NCBI RefSeq assembly: GCF_008727755.1
Contig: NZ_CP044231.1
Location: 124,001 to 188,000, forward strand
Direction: 5' to 3'
Source: Microbacterium caowuchunii
GTDB taxonomy: Bacteria; Actinomycetota; Actinomycetes; Actinomycetales; Microbacteriaceae
Length of the DNA stretch: 64,000 nucleotides
Made by a program: the position numbers and the translations under genes. The notes under the pieces are model-generated. The model was not told the origin of the DNA. It saw only the letters and a list, made by a program, of their open reading frames with translations, and ran no database searches. Shown piece by piece: positions 10,201 through 23,318 of this stretch. How positions within the stretch are numbered: position 1 is the first letter of the stretch; each line of letters opens with the position of its first letter.

Positions 10201-10969
10201 GAACGTCCCGACTGACTTCGCTGTCGGGGCTCACACGGTCACCCTGAGCGTGGACGGCGCGGTGGTCGCTTCGGTCCCCGTAACGGTCGTCGCGGCAGGA
10301 ACGCCGTCGCCGGTCGCCCCGGAGGCACCTCAGGTGGCCAGCTGCGTGGCCCACGCCGTCTCCGGCGCCAGTATCCAGTGGGGTGTCAAGCAGAGCTTCG
10401 TCGCCTACGTGGAAGGCCCGATCGCCAGCGGCACGAAATCGATCAACTGGGGCTCGGGTTCGGGGGCGTACAGCACGGACACCAACCGCGGTCGCGTCTC
10501 CTACGGGGGTTCGGCGTATTTCGAAGGTCACGGCGGTCTCCTGCAGGTCAGCCTCAGCAACCCGCGCATCCAGATCAACAGCGCCACGTCGGCGACGTTG
10601 ATCCTGAACGTGAACGCGACGAAGCCCGACGGCACGCCAGCGGTCAATGCGAACGGGGTAGCGTTCGCAAGCCTCTCGCTGCCCACTGCGAACAGGACGG
10701 CTGACCGCATCAGCTGGTCGGGCGCCTCGGCCACCCTGACCTCCGCGGGTGCCGCTGCCTTCGCCGGCTTCTACGACGCCGGCGCGGCGCTGGACCCGGT
10801 GTCCTTCAGCTTCCCGCTGGGTGCTGAGGTGGAGTGCGACAGCACCACGGACGGCAACCTCGCCGCCACGGGTGCCGAGAGCTCCGCGGACGTCCTGTGG
10901 ATCGGTGCCGGACTGTTCGGCCTCGGTCTCCTGCTGGTCGTCATGCGTCGCCGCCGCGCGAACGCCTGA
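7256..10969 (+). CDS. Cell-wall-anchored multi-HtaA heme-capture protein (LAxTG)
   Basis: 1237 residues. GTG start with GAGGAG seven bases upstream. Signal peptide 1-36 (cleavage after ASA). Order of domains: HtaA 1 (about 40-205), two Ig-like repeats of the Big_3 type (210-298, 308-410), HtaA 2 (427-608), Ig-like 3 (611-715), HtaA 3 (732-921), an IPT/Ig-like segment (925-1011), HtaA 4 (1027-1195). The C-terminus carries LAATG at 1202-1206, a hydrophobic helix and RRRR, a class E sortase signal. HtaA 1 and 4 begin with the canonical SWGVRDSW / QWGVKQSF form; 2 and 3 (ATWKFSEY, ATWGWSAY) are divergent. It probably captures heme at the wall and relays it to the htaA-hmuTUV system just upstream. 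Confidence 0.9.
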   Translation: MQKTRRASLRRVLASVLTGALIASGAALGVAIPASAADGGTATLSWGVRDSWRNYISSPIAAGTITSSSPTTIGADGVANWSSGSGTLSENRTGSVSFSGNARYLGHQGALDLTTSNARVEITSATSATVYFDVTSAPYNNFPATNVTGMPFATFTLSAPSINGDVATWTTGRGVLTAQALAVFGGLYNADPYADPMTFSAPFTIPVTATSTTLTASPSGTATAGDPVQLTAAVTPAVDGSMEFFDGTTSLGTAAVVNGSAQLSTSALAVGSHQLSATFTPSAATYSPSSAAALAYVITAVPAPDADSTETVLTVSPATRAPKGESVTLDASVTNSEGAEAPVGSVRFFSIAAGGAERTLLGETPVANGSAAFTSTNLAAGGHSFVAEFVPATSAFEGSASAASGNYGIVDLAVPAACTPGPGSATSGTEASATWKFSEYSYAGYNQWKKTATGDIGVSGSDFVFSGGEVTADAHCASIVFDGSFKIEPHAGVWMEFTNPVLRVTAAGAGVWTADVTTSSNATAQNLPIGAFSGATGFGPGNVFDGSVTFAYAGTVAQGTWNKDYANAWPNALIWNTPASIQAYFYQSGPSAANLQKPASPLNLEFEWPATTETTLAVAPATRTELGNSVTLTASVVPAQAQGTVEFFGTSVVTGTTISLGSADVIDGAATFSTATLPAGGHGLEAVFTSSNGYDGSTGTYETTSRGTTTPAYYGIVDPAVQTVAAPTTGERVSNVSATWGWSAYSDDWTKIVSGNVTLDGEDFVLTGGTGIVTADAAVIDFTGTMRVEAYATFFPANGQWIELVDPMLTIADGRGTWTAGVRSGIGDYTPSPTEELVIATIAAADVPDFSAASVDESLTFDYAGTTAAGTWATSASGVGFTDAWTNEFVLALPAEIKSFYYASGAGGDVRKSPAALKVAWTEPTPAATVLNGHASVVQGGVLQISGSGFRDKTSVTAVIHSDPITIGTQVADASGSVSYRWNVPTDFAVGAHTVTLSVDGAVVASVPVTVVAAGTPSPVAPEAPQVASCVAHAVSGASIQWGVKQSFVAYVEGPIASGTKSINWGSGSGAYSTDTNRGRVSYGGSAYFEGHGGLLQVSLSNPRIQINSATSATLILNVNATKPDGTPAVNANGVAFASLSLPTANRTADRISWSGASATLTSAGAAAFAGFYDAGAALDPVSFSFPLGAEVECDSTTDGNLAATGAESSADVLWIGAGLFGLGLLLVVMRRRRANA

Positions 10970-11000
10970 TCCCGCCGGCGCCGCATCCGGCGTCGACTCT

Positions 11001-11037
11001 GAAGCGCCGGTCCCGATGTCCTCGGGGCCGGCGCTTC
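11001..11037 (+). terminator. Terminator hairpin after the large HtaA gene
   Basis: Arms 11001-11014 (GAAGCGCCGGTCCC) and 11024-11037 pair over 14 positions with one G-T pair and a 9-base loop. No long T-run follows, as is usual in high-GC actinobacteria. Confidence 0.7.
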
Positions 11038-11083
11038 GTCGTCGGCGCAGACCGCACCCCCGGACGGATGAGACAATGGGCGT

Positions 11084-11434
11084 ATGGCCGAAGAGCCGCA
11101 GTACCCCGAAACCCCCCGCATCGTCGTCGGTGACCGGATCGAGACCGTGCGGGTGCGTCGTGCGCCCAAGTACGGCGTCTTCCTCGTGCTGGGCGCGGCC
11201 CTCGGCGTCTTCGTCGCGATGATCCTCACGTTCGCCTTCAACGGGACGGATGAGGCGAGCGCCGCAGGCATCGAGTACTCCCAGAGCCAGGTGTTCGGGT
11301 TCCTCGCGCTGATCGGCGTCGCCGTGGGTCTCGCCGTCGGCGGACTCGTCGCGCTCGTGTTCGACCGCGTCCTGTCCAAGCGGGCCCGCGACGTGTCCGT
11401 GGACCACGAGATCTCCCGCGTCGAAGAGGACTGA
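11084..11434 (+). CDS. Small two-helix membrane protein, unknown function
   Basis: 116 residues. A hydrophilic N-terminus (about 1-28) is followed by two hydrophobic helices (about 29-51, YGVFLVLGAALGVFVAMI, and 68-92, VFGFLALIGVAVGLAVGGLVALV) and a charged C-terminal tail (SKRARDVSVDHEISRVEED). I recognise no functional motif. Similar small proteins are widespread in Microbacteriaceae. ATG start at 11084, spaced 114 bases from the gene before it. Confidence 0.75.
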   Translation: MAEEPQYPETPRIVVGDRIETVRVRRAPKYGVFLVLGAALGVFVAMILTFAFNGTDEASAAGIEYSQSQVFGFLALIGVAVGLAVGGLVALVFDRVLSKRARDVSVDHEISRVEED

Positions 11435-11440
11435 GTCCGC

Positions 11441-12052
11441 TCAGGCCAGCTCGGCGATGATCGGGTGGATGGCCCGGTCGAACGCGACCACGTCGCCACG
11501 CAGACTGTCGGTCACGGCGATCGTCAGTGACCCGATCCACCACAGTCCGCGCTGCGCGAGCGGGAGCACCTGGACGTTCAGCTCGAACGAGTGCGCGCGG
11601 CGTCCCACCTGTCGTTCATGCACCGCGATGGCACTGGCGTAGGCGCGGTATGCCGTACCGGCGCGGCCCGCATCCCGGCGCGTGTACATGTCGTTCGCGG
11701 AGCGTGCGAAGTCGATGGCGTCGGGCGCGTGGGGCATGATCGCGGCCCGCAGCTCGTCCGCGCCCTCGATCGGTAGCGCGACGAACGTGTCGAACCCTTC
11801 GACCAGGTCGAGCGGAACGGGGGACGGATGCGCCTGCGGTTCCACGGTCATGGCCCAGTACTCGCGCCACTGCCGCTCCAGCAGGGCGTGCGCCTGGCTG
11901 TCCCGGAGCGGATCAGCCGGCGGGATCCCCCGGAGTGAGGGCAGTTCTTCCGGGGAGCGGATCCCGAGCGCCTGCCGAAGGTAGAGCGCGGCCAGCACGG
12001 CCGGACTCGCGTCCTCGCGAACCAGCCACTGCGGCCCTCCACTGCCCGGCAT
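11441..12052 (-). CDS. Conserved hypothetical protein
   Basis: 203 residues from the ATG at 12052 (MPGSGGPQWLVRED). The open frame extends another 51 codons upstream, but that stretch is low-complexity Arg-rich sequence. No signal peptide, membrane helix or known catalytic motif seen. The C-terminal part (WWIGSLTIAVTDSLRGDVVAFDRAIHPIIAELA reads as two short conserved blocks) looks like a globular cytoplasmic protein. It is convergent with the small membrane protein; the stops are only 6 bases apart. Confidence 0.6.
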   Translation of the reverse strand: MPGSGGPQWLVREDASPAVLAALYLRQALGIRSPEELPSLRGIPPADPLRDSQAHALLERQWREYWAMTVEPQAHPSPVPLDLVEGFDTFVALPIEGADELRAAIMPHAPDAIDFARSANDMYTRRDAGRAGTAYRAYASAIAVHERQVGRRAHSFELNVQVLPLAQRGLWWIGSLTIAVTDSLRGDVVAFDRAIHPIIAELA

Positions 12053-12335
12053 GGCGCCATTGTAGATGCGGCTCCACGGACACGAGCCGCCCCTTGCGAA
12101 CGTCGGTCGCGTGCCGTCGCCGGCGGGGATGCGGTCCCGCGGGCGGAGGAGATCAGCCGACCGGAGGAGAGGAAAGGGCTGACACGTCCTCCCGTGGCCC
12201 CTCATCCTCCGCTCGACCGGGCAAGGGGTCCGTCATCCTCCCCTCGTCTCCTCCCCATCCCCCGGTCGGCCGGCATCCGTGCCCGATTCCCGCAGAGCAG
12301 GACACCGCGGGGGCGTCCGTGCCGAGGCTGAGTCC

Positions 12336-13190
12336 ATGAGCACTTCGCAGGTCGACCGATCGTCGCGGATGCTGGCGTTCGTGCGTACCCAGGGCGGTGT
12401 CGTGCGCAGCGGACGCCTTCGGGAGCTCGGCTTCGCCGTCTCCGCGGTCACGGATGCGGTGGCCTGCGGCGAGCTCGTCCGGATACGCCGTCGATGGGTG
12501 GCCGTGCCGGATGCGGACCCCCACCTGCGTGCCGCGGCGAAGTCGGGCGTGGTCGTGTCCTGCATCACCCAGGCCGCTCGGCTCGGACTGTGGACGTTCG
12601 ATGAGCCGGTCTCGCACGTCGCGGCTCCTCCGCACGCGGGACGGATCCTCGTGGCGGACGGGACTCGGGTGCACAGGGCGATTCCGCTGGTTCCGCGCCA
12701 TCCTGATGCCCTCGACGACCCGGTGGAGAACGTCCTCGCTCTCGTCGCGGCATGCCGGCCGCGTGAAGCCGCGCTCGTCGTGTTCGAGTCGGCGCTGCGG
12801 ATGCAGATGATCGACGCCGAGGCGTTCGCCCGCCTTCCGTTGACCGCCACCGCGAGGTCCGTGCTGGAAGCGGCGTCGCCCTTCTCCGACTCAGGCCTCG
12901 AAACACTCGTCGTGCCGCGGTTGCGGTGGCTCCGGCTCCGCATCGTGCCGCAGGCCTGGATTGCCGGTCATCGCGTGGACTTCCTCATCGGCGATCGCCT
13001 CGTGCTCCAGATCGATGGCGGACATCACGTGGGCGCTCAGCGCGAGGCCGACATCCGGCATGACGCGCGGCTCACGCTCATGGGTTTCCATGTCCTCCGC
13101 GTCGGGTACGCCCAGGTCGTGCACGATTGGCCCTCGGTGCAGCACGACATCATGCGCGCGGTCGCTCAGGGCCTGCACCGTTCCCGCTGA
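12336..13190 (+). CDS. DUF559 endonuclease-like protein with AbiEi-type N-terminal region
   Basis: 284 residues. The N-terminus (about 10-65) resembles the winged-helix region of AbiEi-type antitoxins; the C-terminus (about 205-278) is a DUF559/Vsr-like fold: VDFLIGDRLVLQIDGGHH, RHDARLTLMGFHVLRVGYAQV. The usual acidic residue before the DG in this family (VE-DG) is Gln here (LQIDG), while the D of VDF and the H of GGHH remain. It could be a nuclease or a DNA-binding domain. Actinobacteria carry many such genes without known partners, and no toxin gene is adjacent. ATG 12336 follows a weak purine-rich stretch. Confidence 0.7.
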   Translation: MSTSQVDRSSRMLAFVRTQGGVVRSGRLRELGFAVSAVTDAVACGELVRIRRRWVAVPDADPHLRAAAKSGVVVSCITQAARLGLWTFDEPVSHVAAPPHAGRILVADGTRVHRAIPLVPRHPDALDDPVENVLALVAACRPREAALVVFESALRMQMIDAEAFARLPLTATARSVLEAASPFSDSGLETLVVPRLRWLRLRIVPQAWIAGHRVDFLIGDRLVLQIDGGHHVGAQREADIRHDARLTLMGFHVLRVGYAQVVHDWPSVQHDIMRAVAQGLHRSR

Positions 13191-13280
13191 GCACCGGTGC
13201 ATCGTGTCCGGGCCGCATCTGCGCGGGTCGCCGGCGCGGGGTGATGTGCGCGGGCGCAGGGAGGGGGCGCAGGACGCACC

Positions 13281-13398
13281 CAGCGGAGGAGATGCGCTCA
13301 GCGGAGGGCGTCACCTCCCTCTACCTCCTCCGCTCGTGGGATCTCCTCCGCTCGTCGCGCACACGCGGACGGGATCTCCTCCGCTCGTCGCGCACACG
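13281..13398. repeat. Intergenic tandem repeat with inverted copy
   Basis: A 28-base unit occurs twice, 13338-13365 and 13371-13398, identical and separated by 5 bases (period 33). A partial copy (CTCCTCCGCTCG) lies at 13325-13336, and the inverted word AGCGGAGGAGAT at 13282-13293 can pair with ATCTCCTCCGCT at 13341-13352. The word GCGGAGGAGAT also occurs at 12143-12153, upstream of the DUF559 gene. The 291-base gap between the DUF559 gene and purM holds only this; no small gene is seen. Confidence 0.8.
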
Positions 13399-13481
13399 TC
13401 GGCGGGAGCCCTCGGAGGGCGAGCGAAGCGCCCCGAATCCGGACGGGCATCGACACCCTCCCGCGCAGGTAGGCTGTTGCC

Positions 13482-14600
13482 GTGGCCGCACCCTCCCACG
13501 ACCCCTACGCCGCAGCAGGTGTCGACACCGCTGCCGGCGATCTGGCCGTCGAGCTGATGAAGTCCGCCGTCCGACGCACCCATGGACCCGAGGTCCTGGG
13601 CGGAGTGGGCGGCTTCGCCGGTCTCTTCGACGCGAGCGCCCTCCTCGGCTACCGCCGGCCGCTGCTCGCGAGCAGTACCGACGGTGTCGGCACGAAGGTC
13701 GCCATCGCGCAGGCCATCGACAAGCACGACACGATCGGGCAGGACCTCGTCGGCATGGTCGTGGACGACATCGTCGTGGTCGGGGCGAAGCCGCTGTTCA
13801 TGACGGACTACATCGCGTGCGGCAAGGTCTACCCCGAGCGCATCGCAGCGATCGTGAAGGGCATCGCGGACGGGTGCGCGGCGACGGGCACCGCCCTGGT
13901 CGGCGGCGAGACCGCCGAGCATCCGGGTCTTCTCGGACCGGCCGACTACGACGTCGCGGGAGCGGCGACGGGTGTCGTCGAGGCGGACCGGATGCTGGGC
14001 GCCGAGCGCGTCCGTCCCGGTGACGCGGTCATCGCGATCTCCTCGAGCGGCCTGCATTCCAACGGCTACTCGCTCGTGCGCCACATCGTCGCCGGCGCCG
14101 GTATCCAGTACGGCGACTTCGCCGTGGACTTCGGCGCGACCTGGGGCGAGGTGCTCCTCGAGCCCACCCGCCTCTACACGACCCCGATCCTCGCGCTCAT
14201 CGACGCGCTGGGCGACGGGGTGCACTCCCTCAGCCATGTCACCGGCGGGGGCATCGCCGCCAACCTGGCGCGCGTCCTCCCGCGGGACGCATGGGTGGAG
14301 GTGGACCGCTCCACCTGGTCACCGCCACCGGTCTTCCAGGTGCTCGCCGACCTCGGCGGACTGGATCTGATGGCCACCGAGGGCACGTGGAACCTGGGGA
14401 TCGGTTTCCTGGCCGTCGTCGCTTCGGACCGGACGGATGCGGTCGCTTCCGTCATGCGCGAGCACGGGATCGACGCCTGGCAGGTCGGCGTCGTCGGCTC
14501 CGGCACCGCGCCCGCGGGGGACTTCGAGCAGGGTGCCAAGGGCGTCGACGGCGGTGCCGTGCGGCTGGTCGGCACGTACGCCACACGAGGAGCGAAGTAA
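13482..14600 (+). CDS. purM: Phosphoribosylformylglycinamidine cyclo-ligase (AIR synthase)
   Basis: 372 residues, GTG start. Catalyses ATP-dependent closure of the imidazole ring, step 5 of purine synthesis. GVGTKVAIAQAIDKHDTIGQDLVGMVVDDI, GGETAEHPG, SSGLHSNGYSL and the HVTGGGIAANLARVLP block are intact. Separated from purF by only six bases, so the two form an operon; catalytically linked neighbours are usual in actinobacteria, though the purF-purM order is more frequent. Confidence 0.96.
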   Translation: MAAPSHDPYAAAGVDTAAGDLAVELMKSAVRRTHGPEVLGGVGGFAGLFDASALLGYRRPLLASSTDGVGTKVAIAQAIDKHDTIGQDLVGMVVDDIVVVGAKPLFMTDYIACGKVYPERIAAIVKGIADGCAATGTALVGGETAEHPGLLGPADYDVAGAATGVVEADRMLGAERVRPGDAVIAISSSGLHSNGYSLVRHIVAGAGIQYGDFAVDFGATWGEVLLEPTRLYTTPILALIDALGDGVHSLSHVTGGGIAANLARVLPRDAWVEVDRSTWSPPPVFQVLADLGGLDLMATEGTWNLGIGFLAVVASDRTDAVASVMREHGIDAWQVGVVGSGTAPAGDFEQGAKGVDGGAVRLVGTYATRGAK

Positions 14601-14606
14601 CACCAC

Positions 14607-16067
14607 ATGTGCGGCATCGTCGGAATGGTCGGGCAGGGCCTGGTCAACCAGGACATCTATGACTCGCTGCTGCTGCTGCAGCACCGCGGACAGGACTCCA
14701 CCGGCATCGCGACCGCGGAACGCAGCGGCGTCTTCCACATCGCGAAGGCCAAGGGACAGGTCCGGGAGGGTTTCCGTACCCGGGACATGCGCTCGCTGCT
14801 GGGCGAGATCGGTCTCGGCCACGTGCGGTACGCGACCAAGGGCACCGCTTCCAACGAGGAGGAGGCTCAGCCGTTCTACGTGAACGCGCCCTACGGCATC
14901 GTCCTGGTGCACAACGGGAATCTCACCAACACGCGTGAGCTCACCAGCGAGCTGTTCCACACCGACCGCCGGCACCTGAACACCAGTTCCGACACGGAAC
15001 TGCTGGTCAACGTGCTGGCCAACGAACTGCAGCACGTGATCTCCGGTCCCGAACTGGATGCCGACCAGGTCTTCCAGTCCGTCACCCGCGTGCACGAGCG
15101 CGTCGAGGGGTCGTATGCGGCGATCGCCCTGATCGCCGGATACGGGCTGCTCGCCTTCCGTGATCCGTTCGGCATCCGTCCGCTGATCCTCGGCCGCCGG
15201 GTGGATGCCAACGGCACCGAGGAGTGGATCGTCGCGTCCGAGTCGCTGGTCCTCGAGAACGGTGGTTTCCAGGTGGTGCGGGACGTGCACCCCGGGGAGG
15301 CGATCTTCATCGACCTCGAGGGTCGTCTGCACTCCCGGCAGTGCGCCGCGGAGACGAGGCTCGCGCCGTGCTCGTTCGAATACGTGTACCTGGCCCGGCC
15401 CGACTCGATCATGAACGGGATCTCCGTGTACGAGGCGCGGCTGCGGATGGGGGAGCGACTGGCCGACACGATCGCCAAGCACACGCCGCGCGAGGCCATC
15501 GACGTCGTGATGCCCATCCCCGACTCCGCGCGGCCGGCGGCCATGCAGGTCGCCCGCAAGCTCGGGATCGAATACCGCGAGGGGTTCTACAAGAACCGCT
15601 ACGTCGGCCGGACGTTCATCATGCCCGGGCAGGCGGTGCGCAAGAAGAGCGTGCGGCAGAAGCTCAACGCCATGTCGAGCGAGTTCCAGGGCAAGAACGT
15701 GCTGCTCATCGACGACTCGATCGTGCGCGGCACGACGAGCAAGGAGATCATCCAGATGGCGCGTGACGCCGGCGCGAAGTCCGTGACGTTCGCGTCCGCG
15801 GCTCCGCCCGTGCGCTACCCGCACGTGTACGGGATCAACATGCCCTCGCGCCATGAGCTCGTCGCGCACGGGCGCACCATCCCGGAGATCGCCGAGGAGC
15901 TCGGCGCGGACTACATGGTCTACCAGGAGGTCGAGGACCTGAAGGCCGCGATCCTGGAGGGGTCGGACATCGACGACCTCGACATGAGCTGCTTCGACGG
16001 CCGCTACGTCACCGGAACGGTGTCGGAGGAGTACCTGCGGTGGGTCGAGGGGTCCCAGGTCTCGTGA
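14607..16067 (+). CDS. purF: Amidophosphoribosyltransferase
   Basis: 486 residues. First committed step of purine synthesis: glutamine plus PRPP to phosphoribosylamine. The protein begins MCGIVGMVGQ, so Cys2 becomes the N-terminal nucleophile without a propeptide. Glutaminase motifs LGHVRYATKG and HNGNLTN are present. The PRPP loop VLLIDDSIVRGTTS lies near residue 367, and a Cys-containing C-terminal region (DMSCFDG) follows. Directly upstream of the rRNA operon. Confidence 0.96.
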   Translation: MCGIVGMVGQGLVNQDIYDSLLLLQHRGQDSTGIATAERSGVFHIAKAKGQVREGFRTRDMRSLLGEIGLGHVRYATKGTASNEEEAQPFYVNAPYGIVLVHNGNLTNTRELTSELFHTDRRHLNTSSDTELLVNVLANELQHVISGPELDADQVFQSVTRVHERVEGSYAAIALIAGYGLLAFRDPFGIRPLILGRRVDANGTEEWIVASESLVLENGGFQVVRDVHPGEAIFIDLEGRLHSRQCAAETRLAPCSFEYVYLARPDSIMNGISVYEARLRMGERLADTIAKHTPREAIDVVMPIPDSARPAAMQVARKLGIEYREGFYKNRYVGRTFIMPGQAVRKKSVRQKLNAMSSEFQGKNVLLIDDSIVRGTTSKEIIQMARDAGAKSVTFASAAPPVRYPHVYGINMPSRHELVAHGRTIPEIAEELGADYMVYQEVEDLKAAILEGSDIDDLDMSCFDGRYVTGTVSEEYLRWVEGSQVS

Positions 16068-16127
16068 CCCCGGGATGCGGTCGCACGCCGGGTGAGGGCG
16101 CGCGACACGCCCGGGGGCGGGCATGAT

Positions 16128-16156
16128 TTGCCGGGTCCGGCCGATCCGCGTAAATT
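16128..16156 (+). promoter_or_regulatory. rrn promoter P1 (predicted)
   Basis: TTGCCG and TAAATT separated by exactly 17 bases, about 450 bases before 16S, just after purF. Fits a vegetative sigma promoter. Transcription start not known. Confidence 0.55.
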
Positions 16157-16326
16157 CTTACTTGTTCGCCCCACAGGGAAGAACGGAGAGGCTGAAGCCC
16201 CGTTCCCCTCAAGTGGAGAACAACCCCACAGAACATCGCACCTCGGTGCGCGTCCTCGTGGGGTGATCCGAACTCTCGGAGCGCTCGACACCACGGTGTC
16301 GGACTCGGATCGACCGAAACGCCGAT

Positions 16327-16356
16327 TTGACAGCGACGAGATACCGGATATACGAT
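16327..16356 (+). promoter_or_regulatory. rrn promoter P2 (predicted)
   Basis: A perfect TTGACA -35 and TACGAT -10 with an 18-base spacer, about 250 bases before 16S. Two tandem promoters are usual for actinobacterial rRNA operons. Confidence 0.7.
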
Positions 16357-16412
16357 AGTGAAGTTGCCCCGCGGGCAAGGCTGAGAGGCTGAGTAGCGGG
16401 AGCATCCGATCC

Positions 16413-16437
16413 TTGAGAACTCAACAGCGTGCACTTG
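16413..16437 (+). promoter_or_regulatory. boxA-like antitermination element in the rrn leader
   Basis: TTGAGAACTCAACAGCGTGC in the leader has a partner, TTGAGAACTACACAGTGG, in the 16S-23S spacer at 18421-18438. Such paired elements in actinobacterial rRNA operons correspond to boxA sites for Nus-dependent antitermination. The rest of the leader, 16068-16606, holds no gene. Confidence 0.55.
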
Positions 16438-16606
16438 TCAAATGCCAAATAACCTCGACTCGGCTTCGGCCGGGTAAGAGATTCCTTTGGATCAAAAGTC
16501 CAGCATCCTTCGGGGTGTTGGCGACGGATAAGTCAGTAATGACATCCATTTTGGTCAGTTCAAACTCGCTGTCCCGACCTTATTCCGGTTGGTTCAGTAT
16601 TTTTCT

Positions 16607-21660
<5,054 letters not shown>

Positions 21661-21761
21661 CACACCGTTTTTTGGTGCTACGCGTCCACTGAGTGGTTCT
21701 CGATGTACGGTCGAGAACCGCATAACAATTGAGTTGTTATGCAGACTGAAACATCAATAGT

Positions 21762-21880
21762 GTTTCGGCGGCCATAGCGTGAGGGAAACGCCCGGTTACA
21801 TTCCGAACCCGGAAGCTAAGCCTCACAGCGCCGATGGTACTGCAGGGGGGACCCTGTGGGAGAGTAGGACACCGCCGGAC
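21762..21880 (+). rRNA. rrf: 5S ribosomal RNA
   Basis: GTTTCGGCGGCCATAGCGTG to CACCGCCGGAC; the ends pair with each other. The CCGAACCCGGAAGCTAAG core is standard. About 119 bases, third gene of the operon. Confidence 0.95.
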
Positions 21881-21891
21881 TTCTTTTCAAT

Positions 21892-21925
21892 AGAAATGGC
21901 CACCCAACGCTGGGTGGCCATTTCT
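21892..21925 (+). terminator. rrn operon terminator
   Basis: Perfect 15-base stem, AGAAATGGCCACCCA (21892-21906) and its complement (21911-21925), with a 4-base loop, 11 bases after 5S. Confidence 0.93.
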
Positions 21926-21972
21926 GGTTTACGGGCACGATCCTCCCGACGGAGGTCGAGCGTGTATCGACA

Positions 21973-22017
21973 GGAAAGGGGCACGTGCCCTCCTTCGGGA
22001 GGCACGTGCCCCTTTCC
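21973..22017. terminator. Second long hairpin between convergent rrn and dehydrogenase genes
   Basis: Arms 21973-21993 and 21998-22017 pair over 20 positions with one bulged base around a TTCG tetraloop; the core is GGCACGTGCC. Placed seven bases after the stop of the minus-strand dehydrogenase gene, it terminates that gene and backs up the rrn terminator. Confidence 0.85.
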
Positions 22018-22023
22018 GTGGTT

Positions 22024-23094
22024 CTAGACGGATTCGCTCACCCGTGCGGCGGAGTCAAGACGCCGTGCGGCGTAGGCCTCGGCGGCCGCGAGCGGGGTGA
22101 TCCCGTGCTCCTCGGCGTCGTCGAGGAGATGACGGACGGTGTCGCCGATGGCGTTGACCCGCCGCATCGTCTCCTCGCGGTCGGCCCCCCGCTCCTCGAG
22201 GTCCAGATAGATGACGCCGCCGGCGTTGGCGACGAAATCCGGTGTGAACAGGATTCCGCGGGCGGCGAGCCGATCCGCATCCGCACGGGTAGCCAGCGGG
22301 TTGTTCGCGGGACCGCAGACCGCCCTCGCCTCGAGGGCGTCGATGACGCTCTCCGTGAGGACTCCGCCGATGCCGGCCGGGACGAACACGTCGGCCGGCA
22401 CCAGGTGCTCGGTACCCGGTTCCACCCAGATGGCGCCGAGCTGTTCGGCGAGGGCGCGCTTGGCCGGGTTGACATCGGTGACGGTCAGCAGCGCGCCTTC
22501 CGTACCCAGGCGGATGGCGAGACGGCCTCCCACCTGTCCGAGGCCGGAAATCGTGATCCGTCGCCCCTCCAGGGATGCCGTTCCGTGCACCCGTTCCAGG
22601 GTGGCGCCGATCGCGGCGTAGACGCCCATGCTCGTCGGGCCGGCGGGTTCGCCGGACCCGCCCACGCGGTCGGGGAGCCCCACGACATGGGTGGTGCGTT
22701 CGCGGACAGCCAGCATGTCGTCGGTCGTCGAACCGACGTCCTCTGCGGTCCGGTACGAGCCGTCGAACGCCTCCACTGCATCGCCGAGGTCGAGGAACGC
22801 CGCGCGCCGTCGTGCCGCGTCGAGCTGGGTGCCCTCGGGAATCGCGATCACGGCCTTGCCGCCGCCGGAATCCAATCCCGCGACGGCGTTCTTGAGCGTC
22901 ATCGCGCTGGAGAGACGGAGCGCGTCGGCGACGGCGTCGCTCCAGTGCGGATAGGTCCAGAGTCGGGCGCCGCCGAGTGCGGGTCCCAGCGCGGAGGAGT
23001 GCAGGGCGACGGTGATCACGAGACCGCTGCGGGAACCCGTCGTCACCTCCACGCGTTCATGGGCGAAGTCGGGCAGGGTCGGGGCGTGCGTCAT
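22024..23094 (-). CDS. Leucine/valine dehydrogenase (Glu/Leu/Phe/Val dehydrogenase family)
   Basis: 356 residues, the length of NAD-dependent branched-chain amino-acid dehydrogenases rather than the ~450 of glutamate dehydrogenase. ALGGARLWTY, the catalytic Lys segment GLDSGGGKAVIAIP, the Rossmann motif SGLGQVGGRLA and CGPANNPLA are clear. It reversibly deaminates Leu/Val/Ile to 2-oxoacids. Isolated gene with its own terminator, transcribed away from the methyltransferase gene; regulation not evident. Confidence 0.85.
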   Translation of the reverse strand: MTHAPTLPDFAHERVEVTTGSRSGLVITVALHSSALGPALGGARLWTYPHWSDAVADALRLSSAMTLKNAVAGLDSGGGKAVIAIPEGTQLDAARRRAAFLDLGDAVEAFDGSYRTAEDVGSTTDDMLAVRERTTHVVGLPDRVGGSGEPAGPTSMGVYAAIGATLERVHGTASLEGRRITISGLGQVGGRLAIRLGTEGALLTVTDVNPAKRALAEQLGAIWVEPGTEHLVPADVFVPAGIGGVLTESVIDALEARAVCGPANNPLATRADADRLAARGILFTPDFVANAGGVIYLDLEERGADREETMRRVNAIGDTVRHLLDDAEEHGITPLAAAEAYAARRLDSAARVSESV

Positions 23095-23318
23095 TGCGTA
23101 CCTCTTTCGCGGAGCCTTGTGGGCTGTGCCGAACGGATCCGGCCGAGTCGCCGCATCCGCCGCCCATTCTGGCCGCTCCTCCCGGCGTAATGAAGGGGAT
23201 TGCGGAAGAACACCCGGTCAGGAGGTCGCAGAAGAGGCCCCGGGGAACGAGCCCGGGCGCGACCGCGGCGCATCGTCACATGGGCCCGGGGCCGACTCCC
23301 GCCGTCTACGCTCGTTCC

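Noticed and set aside
8450..11407. A 985-codon open frame on the minus strand opposite the large HtaA gene
   Set aside because: Arg/Asp/Gly-rich, no domain; an effect of high GC at third codon positions of the sense gene, which has a signal peptide and recognised domains.
13325..13398. CRISPR-like array
   Set aside because: Only two full identical units with a 5-base spacer; no regular unique spacers and no cas genes.
16376..16420. TPP-riboswitch-like words (GGCTGAGAGGCTGAG, GGGAGCATCCGATCC)
   Set aside because: Lies between the rrn P2 promoter and 16S; the pairing and the conserved TPP core are not met.
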